Source: Flavobacteriales bacterium (GTDB lineage Bacteria > Bacteroidota > Bacteroidia > Flavobacteriales_F > PHOS-HE28). Taken from it: DNA of 36,560 bases. A program made the position numbers and the translations under genes. This document shows positions 8,301-16,655 of this stretch, piece by piece. Where the stretch lies: positions 1 through 36,560 of the forward strand of contig JAGNUG010000028.1 of assembly GCA_017987115.1 (NCBI GenBank), in the 5' to 3' direction. The stretch's first letter is position 1. Every line of letters begins with the position of its first letter. A model generated the notes under the pieces. The model searched no databases. It saw only the letters and a program-made list of their open reading frames with translations, and was not told where the DNA came from.

Positions 8301-10640
8301 ATGCTCAAACCTTGGCTATTGGGATGCTTGTTCCTGTTGATTATTTCATTCACGACCGGAGTTCAAGGACAGGATGTTATTTGCGAATTGGACTTCACAG
8401 GTACTGTCACAGATGAACACGACGGAACACCGTTGTCCTATGCGAATGTTCTACTGGTTGAGGCGGAACGTAGTGCAATAGCAGATGTTGATGGCTATTT
8501 TTCAATAACGGATCTGTGCCCCGGTACGTTCACATTGCGTGTCGCACATCTTGGGTGTGAGCCTATCGAACGGCAGTTGGTCTTATTGAAAAGCATTCGT
8601 ATGGACCTTTTCCTTGAGCATCATAGTGAAGAGCTCCATGACCTGGAAGTTATACGTGAAAGACCGGATGAGAACGTAGGTCAGCCGAATACGGAATTGG
8701 ACAAGCATACAATGGAAAAGAGCACCGGTAGGTCCATCGCTGAGGTGCTTGCGGCAGTTCCTGGTGTAACGATCTTGAGCACTGGGCCAACGATCGGCAA
8801 ACCCATGATCCACGGTCTTAGTGGCAATAGGATCCTTATGTTGAACCAGGGTATTCGGCAAGAAGATCAGCAATGGGGCACGGAACATGCACCGAATCTT
8901 GATCCTTTCAGCAGTGATAGGATCACCGTTGTCAAGGGCGCTGCCAGTGTACAATATGGAAGTGATGCTATAGGTGGTGTGATCATCACTGAACCGGTTG
9001 ATCTGCCGAGAACCGCTGGGATCAATGGTGAATTGCGTGGAGTTGGTGTCCTTAATGGTCGCGGAGGCGGTGGAAATGCGATGTTACAAGGTGGATTGAA
9101 GGGGTTGCGTGGATTTGGCTGGCGTGTTCAAGGGAGCGGTAAACTAGTGGGTGATAGCGAAGCACCAGGTTACACGCTCAGCAACACGGGTACTCGAGAA
9201 CAAGGCGCATCGGCAACAATGGGGTATCGGGATCTACGGTTCAGGTCCACGTTGTACTTCAGTTGGTTCCAGCGTGAGTTAGGCATTCTACGCGCATCAC
9301 ATATCGGGAATTTGACCGATCTCGATAACGCGATCTCAACCGGCACGCCATGGTATGTGGCCGACTTTACGTATGACATCGATGCGCCACGTCAGACCTC
9401 GGATCATTTATTGGCCAAGGCTGAGATGGATTATGCTTTGACCGAACGGAACAGGATCGTGGTCACGTACGCCTATCAAACTGATTCACGCAAGGAGTAC
9501 GATATCAGACGCGGTGGTAGAAGCGCGCTACCAGCATTGGATATTGGACTAACGACCCATACCGCGGATGCGTCGTTCAAACATTGGATCGGCAAACACA
9601 TTCATGGCAGGGCGGGTCTTAGCGGATTATTCCAGCGGAACATCAATGAACCGGGCACAGGAATTCGACCGCTTATTCCGAACTACCAGAAAGAGAGTGG
9701 GGGAGTGTATCTCATCGAACACCTTCCGCTTGGAGACCGCCTTGAATTGGAAGCCGGTGCAAGGTTGGAGAATACTTCATTGCGCATAGCCAAATATGAT
9801 GTATCCGGAACGTTGCTTCAACCTGAATTGGAGTATACGAATCACGCTTTGGGTATTGGTGCTAACTGGAGTATCAAGGATAGTCTTAACGTACGATTCA
9901 ATATTTCCACGGCGTATAGACCACCGCACGTAAGCGAACTTTATAGTGAAGGGTTACATCATGGCGCTGCTGCGATAGAAGTTGGCAACGATCAGCTCGA
10001 TAGCGAACGTTCATTGAAAGGCACTATCGATATTGAAGCACTATGGTTCAAAGGGCGACTGCGGACTGATCTGACGTTTTACACGGACCAGATCAGCAAC
10101 TACATCTATTTGCGACCAGCAGGTCAGCAACTTACCATTCGCGGGGCCTTTCCGGTATTCAATTACGTATCAACTGATGCGTTACTTTATGGACTGGACG
10201 CCACGTTGCAAGTTGCTGTTACCACTCGTTGGTCAGTTCGGTCGCGAACAAGTATAGTGCGCGGTCGTGATCTCGGAATGGATCTATGGCTATTCCAGAT
10301 CCCAAGTGATCGAACCGAAACGACGTTGCTCTACACGATAGTGAAGACAGGTAACTGGCGTGAAATTGAATTGGGCTTTACAAGCAACTACGTAGCCCAA
10401 CAACGACGCATTCCCCCGGGGCTCGATTACGCTCCACCGCCTGGCTCATATCATCTAATGGGTTTTCAAGCCAGTGTAACACGCAAGCTTCGTAACAACG
10501 AGGTTCGTATCGGATTACAAGCATCCAACCTTTTCAATACCACTTATCGCGATTACATGGATCGCTTCCGCTATTACGCAGCGGCGCGTGGAATGGACGT
10601 GTCCCTTTGGGTCCGGTTTGGCTTCGGCAGACCCCGTTGA
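8301..10640 (+). CDS. TonB-dependent outer-membrane receptor with carboxypeptidase-like N-terminal domain
   Basis: A 779-residue outer-membrane receptor. The signal peptide ends near GVQG (residue 23). Residues ~30-110 are the carboxypeptidase-regulatory-like domain common in Bacteroidota receptors (FTGTVTDEHDGTPLSYANV). The plug domain follows (about 130-235; GRSIAEVLAAVPGV, IHGLSGNRILMLNQG, VKGAASVQYGSDAIGGVI), then a 22-strand-type barrel closing with ASNLFNTTYRDY and an aromatic-rich end. The plug and barrel motifs (DQQWGTEHAP, YRPPHVSELYSEGLHHG) recall ZnuD-like metal receptors, so metal or metal-chelate import is possible but not established. A predicted surface lipoprotein follows 61 bases downstream and may be its partner. 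Confidence 0.9.
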   Translation: MLKPWLLGCLFLLIISFTTGVQGQDVICELDFTGTVTDEHDGTPLSYANVLLVEAERSAIADVDGYFSITDLCPGTFTLRVAHLGCEPIERQLVLLKSIRMDLFLEHHSEELHDLEVIRERPDENVGQPNTELDKHTMEKSTGRSIAEVLAAVPGVTILSTGPTIGKPMIHGLSGNRILMLNQGIRQEDQQWGTEHAPNLDPFSSDRITVVKGAASVQYGSDAIGGVIITEPVDLPRTAGINGELRGVGVLNGRGGGGNAMLQGGLKGLRGFGWRVQGSGKLVGDSEAPGYTLSNTGTREQGASATMGYRDLRFRSTLYFSWFQRELGILRASHIGNLTDLDNAISTGTPWYVADFTYDIDAPRQTSDHLLAKAEMDYALTERNRIVVTYAYQTDSRKEYDIRRGGRSALPALDIGLTTHTADASFKHWIGKHIHGRAGLSGLFQRNINEPGTGIRPLIPNYQKESGGVYLIEHLPLGDRLELEAGARLENTSLRIAKYDVSGTLLQPELEYTNHALGIGANWSIKDSLNVRFNISTAYRPPHVSELYSEGLHHGAAAIEVGNDQLDSERSLKGTIDIEALWFKGRLRTDLTFYTDQISNYIYLRPAGQQLTIRGAFPVFNYVSTDALLYGLDATLQVAVTTRWSVRSRTSIVRGRDLGMDLWLFQIPSDRTETTLLYTIVKTGNWREIELGFTSNYVAQQRRIPPGLDYAPPPGSYHLMGFQASVTRKLRNNEVRIGLQASNLFNTTYRDYMDRFRYYAAARGMDVSLWVRFGFGRPR

Positions 10641-10685
10641 TCCTAGGGTCGTTCGTGAATTAGCTAGTGGAACAAAAGAAAGGCG

Positions 10686-10693
10686 CAACTTTG
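10686..10693 (+). promoter_or_regulatory. Possible -7 box upstream of the lipoprotein gene
   Basis: CAACTTTG differs from TAnnTTTG at one position and ends 8 bases before the ATG at 10702. It could give the lipoprotein its own short-leader transcript, besides readthrough from the receptor gene. Confidence 0.25.
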
Positions 10694-10701
10694 CACGAAC
10701 C

Positions 10702-11268
10702 ATGAAACAACTCATCCTAGTATTATTTGTCGCGATCACATTTGCCTCGTGTAAGAAGGACGATGACCCTATTGTTCCTGTTCAGCCGCCGGCCAATGAA
10801 GAAGAGGTGATCACAACACTGGTGCTCACCTTCACCGATATTGACAGCTTCGAAGATCACGTATTCCGGTTCACGGATCTGGACGGTGACGGCGGTAACG
10901 CGCCCGTTATTGAGGTCGAAGACCTACCCGGCAACCGTGATTTTGCAGTTTTCATTAGCTTGTTGAATGAAAGTGTTTCACCAACACAGAACATCACAAC
11001 GCAAATTGAGGACGAGTTGGAGCAACATCAGTTCTTCTTTCAGACGGTGGGTGTCAATCTTACGATGTCCTATGGTGATGAAGATGCGAACTTGCAACCT
11101 GTGGGTCTTATCAATAACTCCATGACGTTAAGTCCGAGCACTGGAACATTGAAAGTAACCTTGCGGCACAACCCGGACAAAAGTGCATCTGGTGTTTCTT
11201 CAGGGGATATAACGAACGCCGGAGGTGATACGGACATTGAGGTCACATTTCCCGTAGTGATCATTTGA
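10702..11268 (+). CDS. Predicted surface-exposed lipoprotein partner of the TonB receptor
   Basis: A 188-residue lipoprotein. The ATG at 10702 is chosen because it gives a lipoprotein signal peptide ending in the lipobox FASC. The upstream extension in the same frame overlaps the receptor gene and has no signal. The residues after the cysteine are KKDDDP, which fits the K-(D/E)2-type lipoprotein export signal described for surface lipoproteins in Capnocytophaga, so surface display is likely. The rest is a beta-rich domain of about 160 residues with an acidic LDGDGG segment. I recognise the arrangement (a small lipoprotein directly after a TonB receptor) as common in Bacteroidota but know no demonstrated function. 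A substrate-capture role for the receptor is inference. Confidence 0.8.
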   Translation: MKQLILVLFVAITFASCKKDDDPIVPVQPPANEEEVITTLVLTFTDIDSFEDHVFRFTDLDGDGGNAPVIEVEDLPGNRDFAVFISLLNESVSPTQNITTQIEDELEQHQFFFQTVGVNLTMSYGDEDANLQPVGLINNSMTLSPSTGTLKVTLRHNPDKSASGVSSGDITNAGGDTDIEVTFPVVII

Positions 11269-11327
11269 TCCGGGTAGAAACGTTACATATTCTGTGAGGC
11301 TGCATTATCGGTTACAACGGTAATGAT

Positions 11328-11939
11328 ATGCTGATCCGATCACTAGTAATTTGGGCATTGCCCATATGGTTCTCGTGCCAGGCCAATGTGTCTGGGAAAC
11401 CGTCAATTTTAGCTATTCACGGGTCGGTTGCTACGGAGCCCAAGAATAGCGATGTGTCTCTGGAACACATTCTTGATAGCCTTTCCATGGATGGAGGCGA
11501 TGTTCATTTCAAGGTGAAGAAATCCGAACGGATCTTTCAGGTACTTGGAAAGGGGTTGGTCCTGAAAGAATACCCATGTGTGCTTGGCGAGGTACCAGAA
11601 GGAGATAAAATGATGCAAGGTGATCGAAGAACGCCGGAGGGTACGTTCGGGATCCGCAGTAAACGCATGCATGATAAATGGCATGCATTCGTTTGGATCG
11701 ATTATCCGAACGTGGAAAGCCGAACGCGATTCGCAGCTCGTCTTGCAGATGGTTCAATACCCGGAAACGCCAAGATCGGTGGTGAGATCGGCATTCACGG
11801 CGTACCGGATGGAATGGACCATTGGATCAGTAATGGAAGTGATTGGACCTTCGGATGTATTGCCGTGCGCAATGCGGATCTTGATGAGATCTATCCCTAT
11901 ATTCAAGCGCAGAACACGACCATTACGATCATTCCCTAG
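11328..11939 (+). CDS. L,D-transpeptidase (YkuD family), probable lipoprotein
   Basis: A 203-residue exported enzyme of the YkuD family, which makes 3-3 peptidoglycan cross-links or attaches proteins to peptidoglycan in the periplasm. The catalytic signature is visible: IGIHGVPDG with His158, then SDWTFGCIAVRN with the nucleophile Cys177. DRRTPEGTFGI (99-109) is the conserved strand preceding it. The N-terminus (MLIRSLVIWALPIWFSCQ) is hydrophobic and ends in Cys17, which could be a lipobox cysteine, making it membrane-anchored. The family commonly has SHGC at the active site; here it is TFGC, a tolerated variant. Its stop is only 6 bases from the convergent purE stop. Confidence 0.88.
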   Translation: MLIRSLVIWALPIWFSCQANVSGKPSILAIHGSVATEPKNSDVSLEHILDSLSMDGGDVHFKVKKSERIFQVLGKGLVLKEYPCVLGEVPEGDKMMQGDRRTPEGTFGIRSKRMHDKWHAFVWIDYPNVESRTRFAARLADGSIPGNAKIGGEIGIHGVPDGMDHWISNGSDWTFGCIAVRNADLDEIYPYIQAQNTTITIIP

Positions 11940-11945
11940 TGATCT

Positions 11946-12449
11946 TCACTTATCGAATCCATTGGGATAATGCTGTTTCAACGCATTGATCCCTTCACGC
12001 ACTTTTTGTTCCTGTTCACCTTTGAAGACAGCAAAGCGCTCGGCTAATTTGGTATCGCTCGTGGCAAGTATTTGTACCGCTAGAAGTCCGGCGTTCCGCG
12101 AACCGTTCACGGCAACAGTTGCCACAGGTACTCCGGCAGGCATTTGCACGATTGAAAGCAGCGAGTCCCAACCGTCAATGGAATTGCGACTTTTCACCGG
12201 CACGCCGATCACTGGAAGAATGGTAAGTGATGCGATCATACCCGGTAAATGCGCAGCACCTCCTGCACCCGCAATGATCACTTTCACACCACGGTCCGCA
12301 GCGCCTTTGGCATAAACGAACATCCGCTCCGGGGTCCTGTGTGCGCTTACAACGGTCACTTCGTGATCGATCCCGAATTCCTTCATGGTATCGATCGCTT
12401 CACGCATGACCTCAAGATCACTGCGACTGCCCATTACTATACCTACCAT
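11946..12449 (-). CDS. purE: N5-carboxyaminoimidazole ribonucleotide mutase
   Basis: PurE moves the carboxylate of N5-CAIR to give CAIR in de novo purine synthesis, acting with PurK. The 167 residues match the class I bacterial family: MGSRSD (6-11), SAHRTPERM with the key His37, GAGGAAHLPGM (80-90) and NGSRNAGLLA. The ATG at 12449 is 39 bases after the purK stop, so purK-purE form an operon with purK first. Confidence 0.97.
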   Translation of the reverse strand: MVGIVMGSRSDLEVMREAIDTMKEFGIDHEVTVVSAHRTPERMFVYAKGAADRGVKVIIAGAGGAAHLPGMIASLTILPVIGVPVKSRNSIDGWDSLLSIVQMPAGVPVATVAVNGSRNAGLLAVQILATSDTKLAERFAVFKGEQEQKVREGINALKQHYPNGFDK

Positions 12450-12488
12450 GTTATTCTTTTTTATCGTGAAACTAATTTCGGTTCTTGG

Positions 12489-13622
12489 TCATATCAATGG
12501 CACCACGCTACACTGCTCCTTAGCGATATCCAATGCATTATCGACTTGTTCAATATCAGATCCAACCAGGGTGATGTGTCCCATCTTTCGTCCGGTGCGT
12601 GTTTCTTTCTTACCGTATAGATGGATGAATGCGCCTGGGATCTCAAGAATTCGTTGCGAACCAACCAACCTAGGTACACCAGTGCCATGCACTCCTACCA
12701 AATTATACATGGCAGCAGGTCTGATCAAGTGTGTTGGACCGATCGGCCATTCCAAGTAACACCTGAAGAGTTGGTCGAACTGGGAACTGTCACAGGCTTC
12801 GATCGTATGGTGTCCGCTGTTGTGCGCGCGCGGAGCGGTTTCATTCACTAGGATCCGACCATCGGTAGAAAGGAACAACTCCACAGCGTACAATCCTGGG
12901 GCACCGAATGCATCCGCAACTCGGATAGCAAGTTCCTTAGCTCGGACCAGAATTTCGGCGGGCATTCTTGCAGGTGCGCGCAAATGATCCACTAGATTCA
13001 GTTCAGGGTCGAAAACCATTTCCACTGGATCGTATGCGGCCACCTCACCGTTCTCTGACCGCACGACAAGTACAGCCAGTTCCACATCGACGTTGATCTG
13101 CTCCTCCAACACACAAGGACCATCGAATGCTTTCTCGGCATCGCTAGATGTTTTGATCTGCATCACACCCTTACCATCATATCCGCCTCCTCTGCTTTTC
13201 AAAAATGCCGGGAGGAGATGATCATGTGCCGATAGATCTTTGCCGTTCTCAAGCAAGGTAAATTCAGATGTAGGAATGTCGTGGTCCTTATAGAATTGCT
13301 TTTGAAGTCCCTTGTCCTGAATGATCCGAAGCACGGCCGGGTCGGGAATAACACGTTTGCCTTGACGCTTCAGTTCTTCCAAGGCATCAACGTTCACATG
13401 CTCGATCTCAATGCCAACGATATCGGCATCCGCGGCAAAAGCGAGGATAGTATTCCTGTCGTTCAGGTCTCCTGTTAGAAAACGATCCGCAATGGTCGAG
13501 CAAGGAGCATCCGGGTCTGGGTCAAGGACATGGATCACGGCATTATAACGCAACGCATTTTCGATGAACATGCGTCCAAGTTGACCGCCACCTAACAATG
13601 CGATCACTGGTTTCTTCGCCAT
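12489..13622 (-). CDS. purK: 5-(carboxyamino)imidazole ribonucleotide synthase
   Basis: PurK uses ATP and bicarbonate to convert AIR to N5-CAIR, the substrate of PurE. The 377 residues carry the ATP-grasp layout: GGGQLGRM near the N-terminus, KSRGGGYDGKGV in the ATP-binding region, and the conserved metal/ATP segment ending in NETAPRAHNSGHHTIEAC. The ATG at 13622 is chosen over a TTG three codons upstream because it gives the usual short N-terminus (MAKKPVIALLGGG). A TATCTTTG promoter box sits just 6 bases upstream of this ATG, so the mRNA may be leaderless. purE follows 39 bases later. Confidence 0.96.
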   Translation of the reverse strand: MAKKPVIALLGGGQLGRMFIENALRYNAVIHVLDPDPDAPCSTIADRFLTGDLNDRNTILAFAADADIVGIEIEHVNVDALEELKRQGKRVIPDPAVLRIIQDKGLQKQFYKDHDIPTSEFTLLENGKDLSAHDHLLPAFLKSRGGGYDGKGVMQIKTSSDAEKAFDGPCVLEEQINVDVELAVLVVRSENGEVAAYDPVEMVFDPELNLVDHLRAPARMPAEILVRAKELAIRVADAFGAPGLYAVELFLSTDGRILVNETAPRAHNSGHHTIEACDSSQFDQLFRCYLEWPIGPTHLIRPAAMYNLVGVHGTGVPRLVGSQRILEIPGAFIHLYGKKETRTGRKMGHITLVGSDIEQVDNALDIAKEQCSVVPLI

Positions 13623-13628
13623 TGCGGC

Positions 13629-13636
13629 CAAAGATA
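13629..13636 (-). promoter_or_regulatory. -7 box TATCTTTG for purK-purE
   Basis: A perfect TAnnTTTG box on the minus strand separated from the purK ATG by 6 bases. Transcription would begin at or next to the start codon. No convincing -33 TTG is seen. Confidence 0.5.
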
Positions 13637-13657
13637 GTCAGGGGTTGGAGTAGGAGG

Positions 13658-14272
13658 TCATCGCTTCCGATAGGTCGTGTTTATCTCTCTGAAATGCATC
13701 AGTCGATAGCCTACCGTCAATTGCAAAGATCTGTTCTTCGGGAATATGGCATCATCATTCAAGAGAAGCGGTATCATTCCGCTGTAATAGCGCAGTCCGA
13801 TATCAACTCCTGAGGTCAGGTCCATCCCGATACCACCGTGCAACCCGAAGTCCATGGACTTGTACTTCTCTCCCACATCAGATTTTTCGCCGTTCTCCAT
13901 ACGATGCACGGCCAGTCTTTTTCCCATTTGTAGCCCACCGTTCAAGTTGAATTCGTTACCAAGGAATAGCTTGAATGATAGTGGTACTTGTAAGTAATAG
14001 GATCTATCAATGAACTGCTCTCCATCCTGTGGTATGTACGAAGATCCTCCTACGGTAAGCACTATCTCCGGTTGAATTTCGAATCGTGCACCAGCATGAT
14101 AGGGTACATAAATACCCGCAGTTGCACCAGGGATGATCCCGGTTCTAATGCGTGTAGCATGATCCGTTGACGCAAGAATACCACCCTTGAGGCCGAATGC
14201 GATCCGCTGAGCCGAAAGATCACTGGCCAAGGCGAGTCCAAGTATTATGATCAAATGTTTTGAGGGACCCAT
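13658..14272 (-). CDS. Outer-membrane beta-barrel protein (porin-family/OMP_b-brl type)
   Basis: A 204-residue exported protein. The signal peptide (IIILGLALASDLSAQ) is followed by alternating amphipathic strands typical of small Bacteroidota outer-membrane barrels: FGLKGGILAS, AGARFEIQPEIVLTVGGSSY, YYLQVPLSFKLFL, FNLNGGLQMGKRL, DFGLHGGIGMDL and VDIGLRYYSGM. The LQVPLSFK strand and the glycine-rich spacing are the family hallmark. The ligand or role is unknown. The gene lies between the purK promoter and the protease terminator and is probably transcribed alone. No clear promoter box was seen upstream. Confidence 0.82.
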   Translation of the reverse strand: MGPSKHLIIILGLALASDLSAQRIAFGLKGGILASTDHATRIRTGIIPGATAGIYVPYHAGARFEIQPEIVLTVGGSSYIPQDGEQFIDRSYYLQVPLSFKLFLGNEFNLNGGLQMGKRLAVHRMENGEKSDVGEKYKSMDFGLHGGIGMDLTSGVDIGLRYYSGMIPLLLNDDAIFPKNRSLQLTVGYRLMHFREINTTYRKR

Positions 14273-14382
14273 GTGCGGAGCAATGTTCTGAACTTATTAC
14301 GGTCCAAGTAGCTCTAGGTTCCACGAACAAACGCCTATATCGACGGAATGCGATCCGGTATCGATGAGACCGGGCCATTAAC

Positions 14383-14417
14383 AAACGGGCCGGATGAAAA
14401 ACACACCCGGCCCGTTT
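14383..14417 (-). terminator. Strong hairpin terminator after the metalloprotease gene
   Basis: Arms AAACGGGCCGG (14383-14393) and CCGGCCCGTTT (14407-14417) form an 11-bp perfect stem with a 13-base loop. It lies 24 bases past the protease stop on the minus strand. The U tract is better on the plus strand (TTTTTA) than on the minus strand (TTTGTTAA), so it may act both ways. Confidence 0.7.
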
Positions 14418-14440
14418 TTATTCTAAAGAGATAATAGCGG

Positions 14441-16579
14441 TCAATGTGCCCCGCTATTCAACACGAGTGATCTGGTCATAACGGTTTCGCCTTGGAGGAT
14501 CCGCAGTACATACGTTCCGTCCGAGATACCCAGAAGGTCAAGCGTTCTTACACTGGTATCGGACGTAAAGGTCGCAACGGTTCTGCCTTGCATATCAACC
14601 AATTCCACAAACGCGAATTGATCAGAAGGAAGGATGAGTTGAACTGTGGATCCGGCCGGGTTCGGGAACACTTGTAAGGAGCGCGGGTCGAACCCGTTGA
14701 CACCCGTATTCACATCGATCACAATACCATAATCCTCCGTTTCACCGTACGTATAGGCGTAGCATGGGTCAGTATTCGGAGTAGGTTCTCCAGTATCATG
14801 AAATACGCCTCTAACGCGCATGCGCGTAGCGCCAATTGTAGCATTCGCGGGAACGGTGAATACGAAGGTCATGATCTGATCTGCAGCCGAAGAAACGATC
14901 TCCGACATTTTTTCGGAAACCTCGTATGTTTCATCCTGATCAAAATCGATCCATGCAGTGAAATGGTCCGGTTGATAGGTACCGCCCTGCACTGTTAGCG
15001 TGTATTGGCTGCCAAGGACAAGCGTAGTATTGTGGGTTGCGCTAAGGTCATAGTAGAATGGTGCAGCAGAAGCACCAGAGTTCACATTGTTGATCGACCC
15101 AAGTTGAACACTATTAATAAAATCACCGTCCGTGGTTCCTGAAGTCGAGGTCGGAATGCAATAACCAGTTGCAGTAGCCGATTGAATGGTGATACCATAA
15201 TCTTCGGTCTCACCGTATGCATATGCAAAACAAGGATCTGTATTCGGGGTTGGTTCGCCGGTATTGTGAAACACTCCACGTACACGCATCCGTGTGCCTC
15301 CCAATGTTGCCGAAGCCGGTACGGTAAAAGTGAAGGTCATCGTCTGGTTTGCAGCAGAAGAGGTCACTTCGGTCATTTTTTCCGAAGTTTCGAACGTCTC
15401 ATCCTGATCGTAATCGATCCAAGCGGTGTAGTGGTCGGGCTGATAAGTTCCACCCTGAACAGTAAGCGTATACTGGGTTCCTTGCGTGAGATCGGTGCTG
15501 TGTGATGCACTGAAGTTCGTGTAGGCCGGTGCAGTCGTTCCACCCGAATTGAGATTATTTATGGTAACCAGTTGCACACTATTGATGAAATCCCCATCAC
15601 TAGTTCCTGTAGCTGCTGTTGGTATGCAATACCCGCTGGTGCTGCCGCATGCTGAATTGTTCAACAAGCCTGATCGAACGCCGGTCAATACCCCGGCCAT
15701 GTAATTCGCTTGTTGGTCGGTGAACATCACCGAGCAATTGCTGTAGTCCATGAAGTTCTCGTATTGCGTAAGAACACCACATTTCATCAACGTGGTATTG
15801 GAGCAACTATAGGTCGGGCTATTGGTGTTCGGAGTATCGGTGAATCCATCCGTATTATTACATGACCCGTCGTCATCGAACGTATGCTGTAGACCGAAAT
15901 AGTGTCCGATCTCGTGTGTTGCTGTACGGTCACCAGCGTTAAGCCCATAATTGTAGTCGATAACAAGGCCATCGATCCCGGAGCCGACCACGCCACCGAC
16001 CGGTAGATACGCGTATCCTACCGTGATGAACCCACCCGCAGCACCACTAGTAATGTCGCAGACCCAAATGTTCAAGTATTGGTTCGTGTTCCACGGCGTC
16101 TTCCCGTATTGGGCTTCTTTCATAAGGTTTGTTTCCGAGTCCGGATCGAACCAGGTTTGCGAAGTCTGTGTACGCGTAATTCCGGTGGTTGCATTTCCGG
16201 AAGGGTCGATCTGGGCCAAGCAGAAATTGAAGCCCACATTCGCCACAACACCACTGAATGCTGGTCGAACTGTTCCAACATCAGAGTTGGTCTCGGAATA
16301 GTCCTGGTTCATCTGGTTGACCATGGCCATGATCGCAGCATCGGAGACATTTTCAGCCGCCGTATTGTAAACGACGTGTACGACAACAGGTACGGTATAG
16401 CTACCACCACGGAACCTTCCGTTCACATGCGGCAAGGCTGCCAGTAGGTCCGTACTCAAACCCTGTTGAGCAAGGTATTGTTCGGTGATCGCATGAGCAG
16501 CGCAATCACGTTGAGCCGCTTGGCCATGCGCTAAGAGGGAAATACAAGCTGTTGCAAGGAGGATAAGGTTCCGGATCAT
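14441..16579 (-). CDS. Secreted M43-type zinc metalloprotease with two GEVED domains and T9SS type A signal
   Basis: A 712-residue exported protease. The signal peptide ends near LLAHG (residue 19). The catalytic domain carries the zinc motif HEIGHYFGLQH (222-232; His222, Glu223, His226, His232) and a Met-turn FMDYS (276-280), as in the pappalysin (M43) family. Two tandem 156-residue GEVED domains start at about 317 and 473 (YCIPT, GDFINSVQL, AWIDYDQDETF, RMRVRGVFH, YGETEDYGI). They are close copies of each other. The C-terminus (625-712, VFPNPAGSTVQL) is a T9SS type A sorting domain. It likely acts on extracellular protein; the substrate is unknown. A terminator follows, and a possible -7 box lies 4 bases upstream of the ATG, so it is probably monocistronic. 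Confidence 0.92.
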   Translation of the reverse strand: MIRNLILLATACISLLAHGQAAQRDCAAHAITEQYLAQQGLSTDLLAALPHVNGRFRGGSYTVPVVVHVVYNTAAENVSDAAIMAMVNQMNQDYSETNSDVGTVRPAFSGVVANVGFNFCLAQIDPSGNATTGITRTQTSQTWFDPDSETNLMKEAQYGKTPWNTNQYLNIWVCDITSGAAGGFITVGYAYLPVGGVVGSGIDGLVIDYNYGLNAGDRTATHEIGHYFGLQHTFDDDGSCNNTDGFTDTPNTNSPTYSCSNTTLMKCGVLTQYENFMDYSNCSVMFTDQQANYMAGVLTGVRSGLLNNSACGSTSGYCIPTAATGTSDGDFINSVQLVTINNLNSGGTTAPAYTNFSASHSTDLTQGTQYTLTVQGGTYQPDHYTAWIDYDQDETFETSEKMTEVTSSAANQTMTFTFTVPASATLGGTRMRVRGVFHNTGEPTPNTDPCFAYAYGETEDYGITIQSATATGYCIPTSTSGTTDGDFINSVQLGSINNVNSGASAAPFYYDLSATHNTTLVLGSQYTLTVQGGTYQPDHFTAWIDFDQDETYEVSEKMSEIVSSAADQIMTFVFTVPANATIGATRMRVRGVFHDTGEPTPNTDPCYAYTYGETEDYGIVIDVNTGVNGFDPRSLQVFPNPAGSTVQLILPSDQFAFVELVDMQGRTVATFTSDTSVRTLDLLGISDGTYVLRILQGETVMTRSLVLNSGAH

Positions 16580-16583
16580 GCCG

Positions 16584-16591
16584 CGAAGTTA
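16584..16591 (-). promoter_or_regulatory. -7-like box TAACTTCG for the metalloprotease
   Basis: TAACTTCG fits TAnnTTTG with one change and ends 4 bases before the ATG. It lies inside a 5-bp inverted repeat (CCGCG...CGCGG, 16581-16600). Confidence 0.4.
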
Positions 16592-16655
16592 CCGATCGCG
16601 GTCCGGATCATGGGGGCCGCGTTTTGCACGATCACAATGTGGAAAGGTGCCTAGG

